This document shows, in pieces, positions 1 through 6,336 of a DNA stretch of 12,043 bases; position 1 is the first letter of the stretch, and each line of letters starts with the position of its first letter. A program made the translations under genes and the position numbers. The notes under the pieces are model-generated. The model was not told where the DNA came from, ran no database searches, and worked only from the letters and a program-made list of their open reading frames with translations. The stretch covers positions 1-12,043 of the forward strand of contig CALFNW010000071.1 of assembly GCA_937902275.1 (NCBI GenBank). The letters run 5' to 3'. Source of the DNA: UBA4717 sp002404395. GTDB taxonomy: Bacteria > Bacillota > Clostridia > Oscillospirales > CAG-272.

Positions 1-270
1 TGTCTCGCAAAGGATAAACGCCACGTCCGGCTTTTCGGCGTCGAGCATTTCGCGATAGTCGGCGTATATATTATTACAATAGTTGTTTTTGATGTTATCG
101 CGGTTCCAGCTCCGGGTATAGCGCGCGCACGACTGCTCGGGGATATCGGGCAAAACGTCCGCCGCCGCGCAAAGCGTCATTGCTTCGCGCTCGGCAGTGA
201 TATACTGCGCGACCTCGTTCACGTGCATGTGAGCAAAACCTATGATAACAGCCTTAATTTTACGATTCAT
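1..270 (-). CDS. Gfo/Idh/MocA-like oxidoreductase, N-terminal 90 residues (C-terminus off window)
   Basis: Ninety codons read leftward from an ATG at 268-270 and run open off the left edge; the stop lies outside the window. The start has a GAGG ribosome site about 8 bases upstream. The protein opens with a hydrophobic strand and a glycine turn (KAVIIGFAHMHV, residues 6-17), followed by an acidic residue at the end of the second strand (AADVLP, 37-42) and the pattern YREML..EKPDVAFI (70-87). This is the Rossmann NAD(P)-binding half of a Gfo/Idh/MocA oxidoreductase; the GFAHMH turn replaces the usual GxGxxG/A. It is the fourth gene of the leftward operon. Its start region (RBS, ATG, 11 codons) is present in four tandem copies upstream, and only this copy continues into a long frame. 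The substrate is unknown, and the C-terminal substrate domain cannot be judged. Confidence 0.78.
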   Translation of the reverse strand, partial: MNRKIKAVIIGFAHMHVNEVAQYITAEREAMTLCAAADVLPDIPEQSCARYTRSWNRDNIKNNYCNNIYADYREMLDAEKPDVAFILCET

Positions 271-540
271 ATATGTATACCTCACTCGATCCGATACAGC
301 GGCAACATCTTGCGGTTTCACCTATGATAACAGCCTTAATTTTACGATTCATATATGTATACCTCACTCGATCTGATACAACGGCAGCCTCTTGCGGTTT
401 CACCTATGATAACAGCCTTAATTTTACGATTCATATATGTATACCTCACTCGATCTGATACAACGGCAGCCTCTTGCGGTTTCACCTATGATAACAGCTT
501 TAATTTTACGATTCATATATGTATACCTCGCTTTGTCCGA
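241..540 (-). repeat. 82-bp tandem repeat, about 3.7 copies, carrying a gene start
   Basis: Units begin at 241, 323, 405 and 487, an exact 82-bp period. Units 2 and 3 are nearly identical. Unit 1 merges at its left end into the oxidoreductase gene, and unit 4 diverges after about 55 bases. On the minus strand each unit contains GAGG, a TATACATAT spacer, ATG and the first 11 codons of the 1-270 gene. In units 2-4 the frame continues only about 30 codons and ends at a TAA that overlaps the next unit's start (ATATATGAATCGTAA). The array fills the gap between the stop at 571 and the start at 270. Confidence 0.9.
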
Positions 541-544
541 TACA

Positions 545-566
545 GCAGTCTGAGTTTTATGACTGC
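545..566 (-). other. Stem-loop just after the upstream oxidoreductase stop
   Basis: GCAGTC (545-550) and GACTGC (561-566) form a perfect 6-bp stem with a 10-base loop, four bases downstream of the TAA at 571-573 on the minus strand. No U-tract follows, so it is a poor intrinsic terminator. It may be a processing or stability hairpin between operon genes. Confidence 0.45.
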
Positions 567-570
567 CGCT

Positions 571-1695
571 TTAATTTTTGGGTGCGGTCGCTTCGCTTGT
601 CTCGTCTGCGTATATCTCCCTGTGCTCCGCCGCACTGCGATAGAAAAGCTCAATCAGCTTTGACACGTTCAGCGTTTCCTCGGGCTTGACCGGCAACTCT
701 CCCTTCCCGTTTAAAAAGTCGGCGATCAGGTCAAAGAGCATAAAGTGTCCGCCGAACTTTTCGTTCGGGTATACGCCGCCCTCCGGCAGCTTCGGTCGGA
801 TATCCGCCTGATAGGCGGCAAATGCGCCGTAGATATCAAGCTCCGGAAGCCTGAGCCCGCTCTTGTCTCCGCAAAGTATGATCGAAGTCTCGTCGGGCAG
901 GTTAGCCGCCCACGCGGTCTTGAAGTTTATCCGACGCCCGCCTTCAAACACGATTGAACCTGAGGCAAACTCATCGACGTCAAACTCCTTTTGATCGTAA
1001 GCGCGCACCGAGAGCGGTTCCCCGCCGAGCGCGCCGCTCTCTCTTATATCCGACACGAGCGTTTCGTTTTTATAGGCAAGCCGTGTGCTCGTGCTTCCGC
1101 TGACCGAGACGGCTTTCGGATTGCCCATAAGCCACACGAGCGCGTCGAGCATATGCACGCCGATATCGACAAACGCTCCACCTCCGCTCAGCCGTCGGAT
1201 ATGGAAGGCTCCCCACTTCGGGATACCGCGGCGGCGGATACGCGAAAACTCGCCGTAATATATATCGCCGAGCGCGCCCGCGTCGATCAACGACTTTGCC
1301 GCGAGTCGGTCGGGGGTATATCTCATGCTCTGCGCCGCGCAGAGCATGAGTCCCTTGCGCTTTGCAAGCGCAAAGCACTCTGCGGCGTCGGAATAGCTCA
1401 CGGCAAGCGGCTTTTCGCAGATAACGTGCGCGCCGAATTCAAGCGCCGACTTTATATACTGCTTATGAAACATATTCGGCACGCAGACCGAGACTATATC
1501 CGGCTTGATTTTTTCAAGCATAGCTTCAAAATCATCGGTATAAAAAGCTATTCCGTGTTTTTTTGCCGTCAGCTCGGCGGCGTTTATGTTTATATCGCAC
1601 ACACCGGCGACTTCAAACATACCGTCAAGATGACGGTATGCCGGTATATGCGCAAAGTTTGCGATCATTCCGCAACCGACTATTGCTGCTTTCAT
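571..1695 (-). CDS. Gfo/Idh/MocA family NAD(P)-dependent oxidoreductase
   Basis: A complete 374-residue protein, normal for the family. GGAGG lies four bases before the ATG at 1693-1695. The N-terminal Rossmann fold has the glycine motif VGCGMIA (6-12), an acidic residue after strand two (CD, 33-34), the VPN turn (72-74) and the conserved EKPLA (94-98), whose Lys95 is the expected catalytic or cofactor-positioning lysine. The C-terminal alpha/beta domain carries GGGAFVDIGVHMLD (171-184), with the Asp177/His181 pair used by most members. Such enzymes oxidise or reduce sugars, inositols or sugar acids in the cytosol; the substrate cannot be read from sequence. It is the third gene of the leftward operon, separated from its neighbours by repeat-filled gaps of 210 and 300 bases. 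The C-terminus is rich in Glu, Ala and Thr and looks unstructured. Confidence 0.9.
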   Translation of the reverse strand: MKAAIVGCGMIANFAHIPAYRHLDGMFEVAGVCDININAAELTAKKHGIAFYTDDFEAMLEKIKPDIVSVCVPNMFHKQYIKSALEFGAHVICEKPLAVSYSDAAECFALAKRKGLMLCAAQSMRYTPDRLAAKSLIDAGALGDIYYGEFSRIRRRGIPKWGAFHIRRLSGGGAFVDIGVHMLDALVWLMGNPKAVSVSGSTSTRLAYKNETLVSDIRESGALGGEPLSVRAYDQKEFDVDEFASGSIVFEGGRRINFKTAWAANLPDETSIILCGDKSGLRLPELDIYGAFAAYQADIRPKLPEGGVYPNEKFGGHFMLFDLIADFLNGKGELPVKPEETLNVSKLIELFYRSAAEHREIYADETSEATAPKN

Positions 1696-1705
1696 AATAC
1701 CTCCA

Positions 1706-1905
1706 ATTCATATAGTAAACGGCAATTTTCGCAGGCAAAGCCTCGGAAATTGCAGAAGCGAAGCGCAAGGCTTCATTTATTTGAGACTGAATCTTCGCGT
1801 AACCGATTCATAAAACGAACGGCAATTTTCGCTGGCAAAGCCTCGGAAATTGCAGAAGCGAAGCGCATAGCTTCATTTTCTTGTGACTAAACCTTCGCGG
1901 TTGGT
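1706..1905 (-). repeat. Two tandem copies of a 100-bp hairpin repeat
   Basis: Copy A (1706-1805) and copy B (1806-1905) align end to end at an exact 100-bp period with a scattering of substitutions. Each carries an imperfect palindrome, GCAATTTTCG ... CGGAAATTGC, around an inner AGGC-AAA-GCCT stem (weakened in copy B), followed by GAAGC...GCTTC and a CTTCGCG end. The pair fills the intercistronic gap almost exactly, from beside the ribosome site of the 571-1695 gene to the stop codon of the 1906-3159 gene at 1906. Related copies occur at 3190-3347. Confidence 0.88.
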
Positions 1906-3159
1906 TCAGTCGTACTTACGATCGTTATAATCTATAGTCTCCCAATCCTCGGGCGCACGCTCAAGCGCGGGTATCTTCAGCACCTTACCGCCCTGCATTG
2001 CCGATTCGTGGGCAATTATACCGGGGATCATGCAGGCGGCGGCGTCCCACGCGTTGTTCGGCGGCAGCTTTCCCGTCATTACCGCGCGGACGAAATCGTC
2101 CACGAGGAAAGCGTGCGAGCCGTTGTGACCGCCGTCGGGAATACTGCGGTGCGCGACCGGCAGTCTCGACAGGTCGTGGATAGCCGAATAGCCGCGGTGA
2201 TACTCATATTTCACGGGATCATGGAAAAGATCCATGGTATCGCGCGCGTTCACGTATTTCTGCGTATTGATAAGGTTGCTCACATATTCGACCGAAGGAG
2301 TCTGACCGAACACGTTGCCGAGCGTAAAGGTATGATGCATACCGTTGCACATATAGCTTGCGTGAGTGCCGATAAAGCTTGAGATATACGACGAGGGTTT
2401 GTTGGTGCCGCAGCGTCTGAACTCGTTGATCCTCGCGACTCCCCCGCCGCTCAGCTTAAAGAGCGCGGTCTCGTTGCTGAACGGATTATCCCAATAGTTA
2501 TTGCCCTTGCCGTAGATGCCGTCGCCGACGGTATCTTCAAAGCCGAAGCACGAAACCTCGGTCGGGCGTTCGTCCGCGCTCAGAAACAGCATGGACATCG
2601 AATGAGTCGAATAATACATCGGCGGTATGCCCGCGATCTTTTTCCACTCGTTGCCGCCCGAGCCGCTGAACGAATCGAACATTTCGGTTATATCGTGGTA
2701 ATACTGCGCTTCGCCGTAGACGAACCTGCCGAATCTGCCCTCACGCTGACGTTCGCGGCAGAATATGGCGCAGGGGAAATAATAGCAGGTTTCCGCCGCC
2801 ATATAAATGAGGCGCTTCGCTTCGACCAGACGTATGATCTCAAGCGCCTCGTCGATCTCGCAGGACATAGGCACGGCGGAAAAGACGTTCTTTCCCGAGT
2901 TCAGCGCCTTGATGACCATGGGTCCGTGCTGATGGCGTTGAGTGAAGATACCCACGCAGTCGAGCGAATCCTCGCACTCCAGCATTTCGTCATACGAAGA
3001 ATACATTTTTGAGATCGCGAACTGCTTTTCGATATGCGCGCGCCGCTCGGGCATAAGCTCCGCGCCGACCACGCGCTCCACGTCGGGGTGCGTAAGAAAG
3101 AGATCAAGAAAGCTTTCGGAAAATTCTCCGAAACCGACGATTCCGATTTTAATACCCAT
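1906..3159 (-). CDS. Gfo/Idh/MocA-like oxidoreductase lacking the EKP lysine
   Basis: The 417-residue protein is read from the ATG at 3157-3159. AGGA lies seven bases upstream and the protein then opens MGIKIGIVGFGEF like its relatives. The frame extends 25 codons further upstream, but that stretch is translated repeat DNA, so I reject the longer start. The Rossmann half shows VGFGEFS (8-14), an acidic residue after strand two (E34) and a TQRHQHGP turn (73-80). Where the family normally has EKP, it has AVP (95-97). The second domain has YYSTHSM (182-188), where the histidine probably matches the usual catalytic His. Either catalysis differs from canonical members or the protein belongs to a divergent subgroup; the Rossmann core and length argue against decay. 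It is the second gene of the operon. Confidence 0.85.
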   Translation of the reverse strand: MGIKIGIVGFGEFSESFLDLFLTHPDVERVVGAELMPERRAHIEKQFAISKMYSSYDEMLECEDSLDCVGIFTQRHQHGPMVIKALNSGKNVFSAVPMSCEIDEALEIIRLVEAKRLIYMAAETCYYFPCAIFCRERQREGRFGRFVYGEAQYYHDITEMFDSFSGSGGNEWKKIAGIPPMYYSTHSMSMLFLSADERPTEVSCFGFEDTVGDGIYGKGNNYWDNPFSNETALFKLSGGGVARINEFRRCGTNKPSSYISSFIGTHASYMCNGMHHTFTLGNVFGQTPSVEYVSNLINTQKYVNARDTMDLFHDPVKYEYHRGYSAIHDLSRLPVAHRSIPDGGHNGSHAFLVDDFVRAVMTGKLPPNNAWDAAACMIPGIIAHESAMQGGKVLKIPALERAPEDWETIDYNDRKYD

Positions 3160-3173
3160 AACATTTCCTATGC

Positions 3174-3184
3174 CGCCGTAGGCG
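3174..3184 (-). other. Small GC hairpin upstream of the 1906-3159 start
   Basis: CGCC-TAC-GGCG on the minus strand forms a 4-bp stem with a 3-base loop. It ends 14 bases before the ATG, just upstream of the ribosome site. Similar hairpins sit before several other genes in the window. Confidence 0.35.
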
Positions 3185-3189
3185 ACCCA

Positions 3190-3347
3190 TAATTGCAGAA
3201 GCGAAGCACGTAGCTTCTTTTTTTGAGGCTGCACCTTCGCGGTGCCAATTCATAAAACGAACGGCAATTTTCGCGGGCAAAGCCTCGGAAATTGCAGAAG
3301 CGAAGCACAAGACTTAATTTTTTTGAGACTGAACCTTCGCGGTCGGT
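3190..3347 (-). repeat. One partial and one full copy of the 100-bp hairpin repeat
   Basis: Copy D (about 3248-3347) matches copies A and B at 1706-1905 over its full length, including the GCAATTTTCG ... CGGAAATTGC palindrome with inner GGGC-AAA-GCCT. Copy C (about 3190-3246) keeps only the second half, from AATTGCAGAAGCGAAGC to CTTCGCGG. They lie between the isomerase stop (3400) and the next oxidoreductase start (3159). Bases 3348-3399 hold nothing I recognise beyond a weak echo of the repeat start. Confidence 0.85.
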
Positions 3348-3399
3348 CCATAAAGTATTTGATGCCGAAATCAAAGTTTTACCCGGCAGAGGCGGAGCT

Positions 3400-4197
3400 T
3401 TATCGCCGGATACCGCCGAGCTTTTTTATATATTCTCCGAGCGAAAAGGCTTCGCTTCGCTTTATGTACTCAAATCCGATCCACTCGCCGTAGTCAAGCC
3501 TGCCGATCTCGGAGAGCACGTAGGCGTAGTCGATCTCTCCCGAGTCAGGTTCGCACCGATACGGTGAGTTTGCCACATGAAAATGACCGATATGAGCAAT
3601 ATTGCGGCGGATCGTATCGACTAAATTGCCTTCCATGCGCTGCGCGTGGTAGATATCGAACAGCACCTTCAGATTTGCGCTGTCAACGCTCTTTACGATA
3701 TCGAACGCCGTTTCCGAATACGGCATCACGTAGCTTGGGCGGTCATAGGTATTGAGCGGTTCAAACAGCAGTGTCAGTCCCTCGTCGGCAGCCGCGCGCG
3801 CGGCGTGAAAGAGGGTCTCCTTTGCGTTTTCAAGCGCGGCTTCAAACGGGAGCGCGGGGTCGGCGTCGCCCGCCAGCACTATGGCTTTATTCATTCCGAG
3901 CGCGTGCATGACGGGCGCGGATTCGCGGATCGACCGTATCAGCTCGTCGGTCCTGCCGGCGGCGACGATACCGCGCGAAAGCGCCGCCGACAGCGGCTCG
4001 TCGCGGCTGTCAAGATTTGAAAGCACCGCTTTCATGCCGGACCCGTCAAGCGCCGCTTTAAGCGCGGTCAGATCCTTGTTCGACCATTTCCAGAACTCGA
4101 TCCCCGCGACCGAGTCGGCTGCGGCAAGCAGGACGCGCGCTTCAAAGCGCGTTTCTGCTCTGTACATCATGTCGATGCACGCGCTGAATTTGTACAT
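3400..4197 (-). CDS. Hydroxypyruvate isomerase-like sugar isomerase (TIM barrel)
   Basis: The 265-residue protein is read from the ATG at 4195-4197, which has GGAGG five bases upstream. A 71-codon extension is open but lies in promoter DNA and is rejected. Length and sequence fit the Hyi branch of the xylose-isomerase-like TIM-barrel superfamily. LLFEPLN (143-149), NLKVLFDIYHAQRMEGNL (175-192), IGHFHVANSP (203-212) and WIGFEY (239-244) track E. coli Hyi closely. The expected metal and acid/base residues Glu146, Asp181, His207 and Glu243 are present. Members interconvert hydroxypyruvate with tartronate semialdehyde or isomerise or epimerise related sugars. Beside three Gfo/Idh/MocA enzymes, a role in catabolism of a rare sugar, inositol or keto-sugar is more likely than glyoxylate use, but that is inference. 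It is the first gene of the leftward operon. Confidence 0.88.
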   Translation of the reverse strand: MYKFSACIDMMYRAETRFEARVLLAAADSVAGIEFWKWSNKDLTALKAALDGSGMKAVLSNLDSRDEPLSAALSRGIVAAGRTDELIRSIRESAPVMHALGMNKAIVLAGDADPALPFEAALENAKETLFHAARAAADEGLTLLFEPLNTYDRPSYVMPYSETAFDIVKSVDSANLKVLFDIYHAQRMEGNLVDTIRRNIAHIGHFHVANSPYRCEPDSGEIDYAYVLSEIGRLDYGEWIGFEYIKRSEAFSLGEYIKKLGGIRR

Positions 4198-4239
4198 ATT
4201 GTCCTCCGTGCAAGTGTGATTGCTCCGATCTTTACATTG

Positions 4240-4267
4240 ATTATAGCACAATTTTCCGAAACGGCAA
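4240..4267 (-). promoter_or_regulatory. Sigma-A promoter of the leftward sugar operon
   Basis: On the minus strand TTGCCG (4262-4267) is followed after 16 bases by TATAAT (4240-4245), preceded by TG one base upstream (extended -10). Transcription would start near 4233, giving a leader of about 35 bases with GGAGG at 4203-4207. Confidence 0.75.
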
Positions 4268-4270
4268 TTG

Positions 4271-4287
4271 AAAATACAACGTATTTT
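4271..4287. promoter_or_regulatory. Perfect 7-3-7 dyad, candidate operator
   Basis: AAAATAC (4271-4277) and GTATTTT (4281-4287) are perfect inverted repeats around AAC. The dyad lies three bases upstream of the leftward -35 box and about 40 bases upstream of the rightward -35 box, a position from which a dimeric regulator could control both directions. No regulator gene is in the window. Confidence 0.5.
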
Positions 4288-4327
4288 TTGCACAAAATGA
4301 CGCGAGTGACTTTTTTCTCCGCGGCTA

Positions 4328-4356
4328 TTGACTGTTTCACTCAAAAAGTGTATACT
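4328..4356 (+). promoter_or_regulatory. Sigma-A promoter of the esterase gene
   Basis: TTGACT (4328-4333), a 17-base spacer and TATACT (4351-4356), one mismatch from consensus in each box. Transcription would start near 4363, about 75 bases before the ATG. An inverted pair GAGTGA (4304-4309) / TCACTC (4337-4342) straddles the -35 box and could be a second regulatory site. Confidence 0.75.
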
Positions 4357-4436
4357 TTCTTTAAGCGATACCGTCTGCCGTCCCGGGCGCGGCGGCTCTG
4401 ACCGTAACAATTATTGATAACACTTCGGAGGAAGCT

Positions 4437-5258
4437 ATGCGATTTGAAAGAGTTGACCTCACCGCGGACGGTGAGGCATATATTGAGACATATGTTGCCG
4501 ACAAGGTCGGCGATCACACGAAAAAAGCCCTGCTCGTGATTCCGGGCGGCGGGTACGGCGGGGTCTGCTCCGACCGCGAGGGCGAGCCGATCGCGCTCGC
4601 GTTTATGAAATACGGCTTCAACGCCTTTGTGCTTCATTACACGGTCGGGCGCAAAAAGCCGTTTCCCGCACAGCTTATCGAAGCTTCGCTTGCCGTCAGG
4701 CACATCAAGGAAAATGCCGAAAAATACAATATCGACCCCGACGAGGTATTTGCCGTCGGCTTCTCGGCGGGCGGTCATCTTGCCGGAAGTCTCGGAATAC
4801 TCTGGAAGCACGAGGCGGTCACTGCCGCGCTCGGTGCGCTCGGCGCGCCCTGCGGCTGCAACAAGCCGAAGGGGGTCATGCTGATCTATCCGGTAGTGAC
4901 CTCAGCCGAGCCGGGCAGTTACGGCTCGCTCTGCAATCTGCTCTGCACCGACTCGCCGAGCGGCGCCGCGCTTGAAGCGGTCGACCTTGAAAAGCAGGTC
5001 GATTCCGATTCGGTCCCCGCGTTTATCGTACACACGACGACCGATGAAGTCGTGAACGTAAGAAACTCGCTGGCGCTTGCCGACGCATACTCGCACTGCG
5101 GCAGAAAGTTTGAGCTTCACATATACCCGGACGCTCCGCACGGCGTGGCGCTCGCCGACCGGATCACCGAATGCGGCAACGCGCGCTGGGTGGACAAGAG
5201 CATTGCGAAATGGGTGGAGGAAGCCGCCGAGTGGGCGGAGAATCCGAAAGCGTTTTAA
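4437..5258 (+). CDS. Alpha/beta-hydrolase, acetyl-esterase-like
   Basis: A 273-residue cytosolic serine hydrolase (no signal peptide). GGAGGA lies four bases before the ATG. Visible landmarks are the oxyanion-loop strand VIPGGGYGG (34-42), the nucleophile elbow GFSAGG (108-113) with Ser110, an acid-loop motif HTTTDEVV (199-206) with Asp203, and PHGV (234-237) with His235, so the catalytic triad is complete and in order. Spacing and the PGGGY loop fit the acetyl xylan esterase/BD-FAE-like branch that removes acetyl or feruloyl groups from carbohydrate; a peptidase or generic esterase cannot be excluded. It is transcribed divergently from the sugar isomerase/oxidoreductase operon, which suggests that it works on the same carbohydrate, for example removing acetyl groups before oxidation. 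That link is inference. Confidence 0.85.
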   Translation: MRFERVDLTADGEAYIETYVADKVGDHTKKALLVIPGGGYGGVCSDREGEPIALAFMKYGFNAFVLHYTVGRKKPFPAQLIEASLAVRHIKENAEKYNIDPDEVFAVGFSAGGHLAGSLGILWKHEAVTAALGALGAPCGCNKPKGVMLIYPVVTSAEPGSYGSLCNLLCTDSPSGAALEAVDLEKQVDSDSVPAFIVHTTTDEVVNVRNSLALADAYSHCGRKFELHIYPDAPHGVALADRITECGNARWVDKSIAKWVEEAAEWAENPKAF

Positions 5259-5357
5259 AGCGCGGCGGCGTTTCCGGCATGAAAAAGCGCGTTCATTTTA
5301 TATAATATATTTTAAACCGGGCAAAGCTTCGGCGGGCGGGAGTCTTTTCGCTTTTAT

Positions 5358-5370
5358 GCCGCGCTTCGGC
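5358..5370 (+). other. Small GC hairpin upstream of the EEP gene
   Basis: GCCG-CGCTT-CGGC, a 4-bp stem directly in front of the AGAAAGGA ribosome site (5371-5378) of the gene starting at 5390. An isolated TATAAT at 5301-5306 in the same gap has no good -35 box. Confidence 0.3.
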
Positions 5371-5389
5371 AGAAAGGAACGGTAAAAAA

Positions 5390-6142
5390 ATGAAGATCGT
5401 TACATTTAATCTCAGGTGCGCCTTAACGGGCGACGGCATCAACAGCTTTTATCATCGCGCGGGCGGGATATTGCGCGAGATCGACTCAAACGCGCCCGAC
5501 ATTATCGCGTTTCAGGAAGTGATGCCCGAGATGCTCGAATTTTTAAAGCGGCATCTTCCGGACTACACCTTTGTGGGTCACGGCAGGTGCGAGCAGTATG
5601 ACGGCGAGGGCTTATACACCGCTTTCAGGCGGGAGCTTACGCTTATCGGCTACGACACTTTCTGGCTGTCGGAGACTCCGGAGCTGCCCGCCAGCCGTTT
5701 CAAAGAGCAGAGCGGCTGTCCGCGCATCTGCGTATGCACCTCATTCCGTCAGGACGGCAAAACTATCCACGTATACAACAATCACCTTGACCACATCTCG
5801 GACAGCGCGCGCATCCTCGGGATCGGGCTTATCCTTGAGCGCGTGCGGCAAAAGCTCAAAGACGGTGCCGACGACACGGTATACATTCTCGGGGACTTCA
5901 ACGCGCTCCCGGGCAGCGAAACGATCGCGCGCTGCGAGAGCGAGACTGCAGTAAAGCTTGTCGATCTTACGAAAGCGCTGCCCGTTTCATTCCATGCGTA
6001 CGGCAGCCGTGCGATCAAGATCGACTATATCTTCACGAACGCCGCGAACGTCGGAAACATTATTTCCTGCAGGATCTGGGACAGCGAGAGCGACGGCATC
6101 TACCTGTCCGACCACTATCCGATCGAAGTGGAGACCAAATGA
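5390..6142 (+). CDS. Endonuclease/exonuclease/phosphatase (EEP) family protein
   Basis: The 250 residues match a single EEP (exonuclease III/DNase I-like) domain. Catalytic landmarks are in order: Asn7 in VTFNLR (4-9), Glu43 in FQEV (41-44), the His in NNHLDH (130-135), Asp169 and Asn171 in GDFNALPGS (168-176), IDYIF (211-215), and Asp241-His242 in LSDHYP (239-244). Such proteins hydrolyse phosphodiesters or phosphomonoesters with Mg2+; the substrate range covers nucleic acids, inositol phosphates and sphingomyelin. There is no signal peptide or DNA-binding extension, so a small-molecule or sugar-phosphate substrate is plausible but unproven. The start has AGAAAGGA 11 bases upstream. It lies 131 bases after the esterase, probably co-transcribed, and ends at a strong terminator hairpin. 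Confidence 0.87.
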   Translation: MKIVTFNLRCALTGDGINSFYHRAGGILREIDSNAPDIIAFQEVMPEMLEFLKRHLPDYTFVGHGRCEQYDGEGLYTAFRRELTLIGYDTFWLSETPELPASRFKEQSGCPRICVCTSFRQDGKTIHVYNNHLDHISDSARILGIGLILERVRQKLKDGADDTVYILGDFNALPGSETIARCESETAVKLVDLTKALPVSFHAYGSRAIKIDYIFTNAANVGNIISCRIWDSESDGIYLSDHYPIEVETK

Positions 6143-6144
6143 GC

Positions 6145-6188
6145 AAAAAGGGTCGTAAAAAACTCAAACTGAGTTTTTTACGACCCTT
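6145..6188. terminator. Perfect 19-bp bidirectional terminator hairpin
   Basis: Arms 6148-6166 and 6170-6188 are perfectly complementary around a 3-base loop (AAC). Rightward, the inner ACTCA/TGAGT stem is followed by six Ts. Leftward, the full stem is followed by a further U-tract (the AAAAA at 6145-6149 read from the other strand), so that direction has the more classical layout. It starts five bases after the EEP stop and would stop that gene as well as a leftward transcript from the promoter at 6337-6365. Confidence 0.9.
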
Positions 6189-6330
6189 GGCATTTGCACC
6201 GACTGCAAAAGCTCAAAGTCATCGAGGCAAAGTCCGTATCCGGAGCGGCGTTTTACGACAGCGGCGCGGGCTTCAACATTTCAGACGGCGGACGCCGCCG
6301 AGCAGCGCTTTATAATAGCAGAGCCACGAC
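6145..6330 (-). ncRNA. Candidate small RNA, about 185 nt, family not recognised
   Basis: A promoter-like site at 6337-6365 on the minus strand would start a transcript near 6330 that ends at the U-tail side of the terminator hairpin at 6145-6188. The minus strand between them has no convincing protein frame or ribosome site. The RNA would contain a perfect CGGCGG-CGT-CCGCCG hairpin (6286-6300) and a TCCG-GATA-CGGA hairpin near 6231-6242. The size fits 6S-like regulators, but I do not see the single long closed hairpin of 6S, nor SRP, RNase P or T-box landmarks. It might also be a terminated remnant of intergenic DNA. Confidence 0.4.
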
Positions 6331-6336
6331 GCGTCG

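Noticed and set aside
273..663. Two overlapping plus-strand frames (273-458 and 355-663) with a repeated peptide
   Set aside because: They are translations of the 82-bp tandem array on the opposite strand from the operon, with no ribosome site or recognisable protein.
991..1890. 299-codon plus-strand open frame
   Set aside because: It is a shadow of the 571-1695 oxidoreductase on the other strand, whose motifs are unmistakable; the rest of it reads through the 100-bp repeats.
3160..3234. 25-codon N-terminal extension of the 1906-3159 gene
   Set aside because: It is made of repeat copy C and a hairpin. The inner ATG has AGGA at good spacing and gives the expected family N-terminus.
1706..3347. 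CRISPR-like array from the regularly spaced repeats
   Set aside because: The units are contiguous 100-bp duplications without unique spacers, and no cas genes are present.
4198..4410. 71-codon N-terminal extension of the isomerase
   Set aside because: It overlaps both promoters and the dyad. The ATG at 4195-4197 has GGAGG and yields the normal family length.
5301..5306. TATAAT upstream of the EEP gene as a promoter
   Set aside because: No acceptable -35 box lies 15-19 bases upstream; the gene is more simply read from the esterase promoter.
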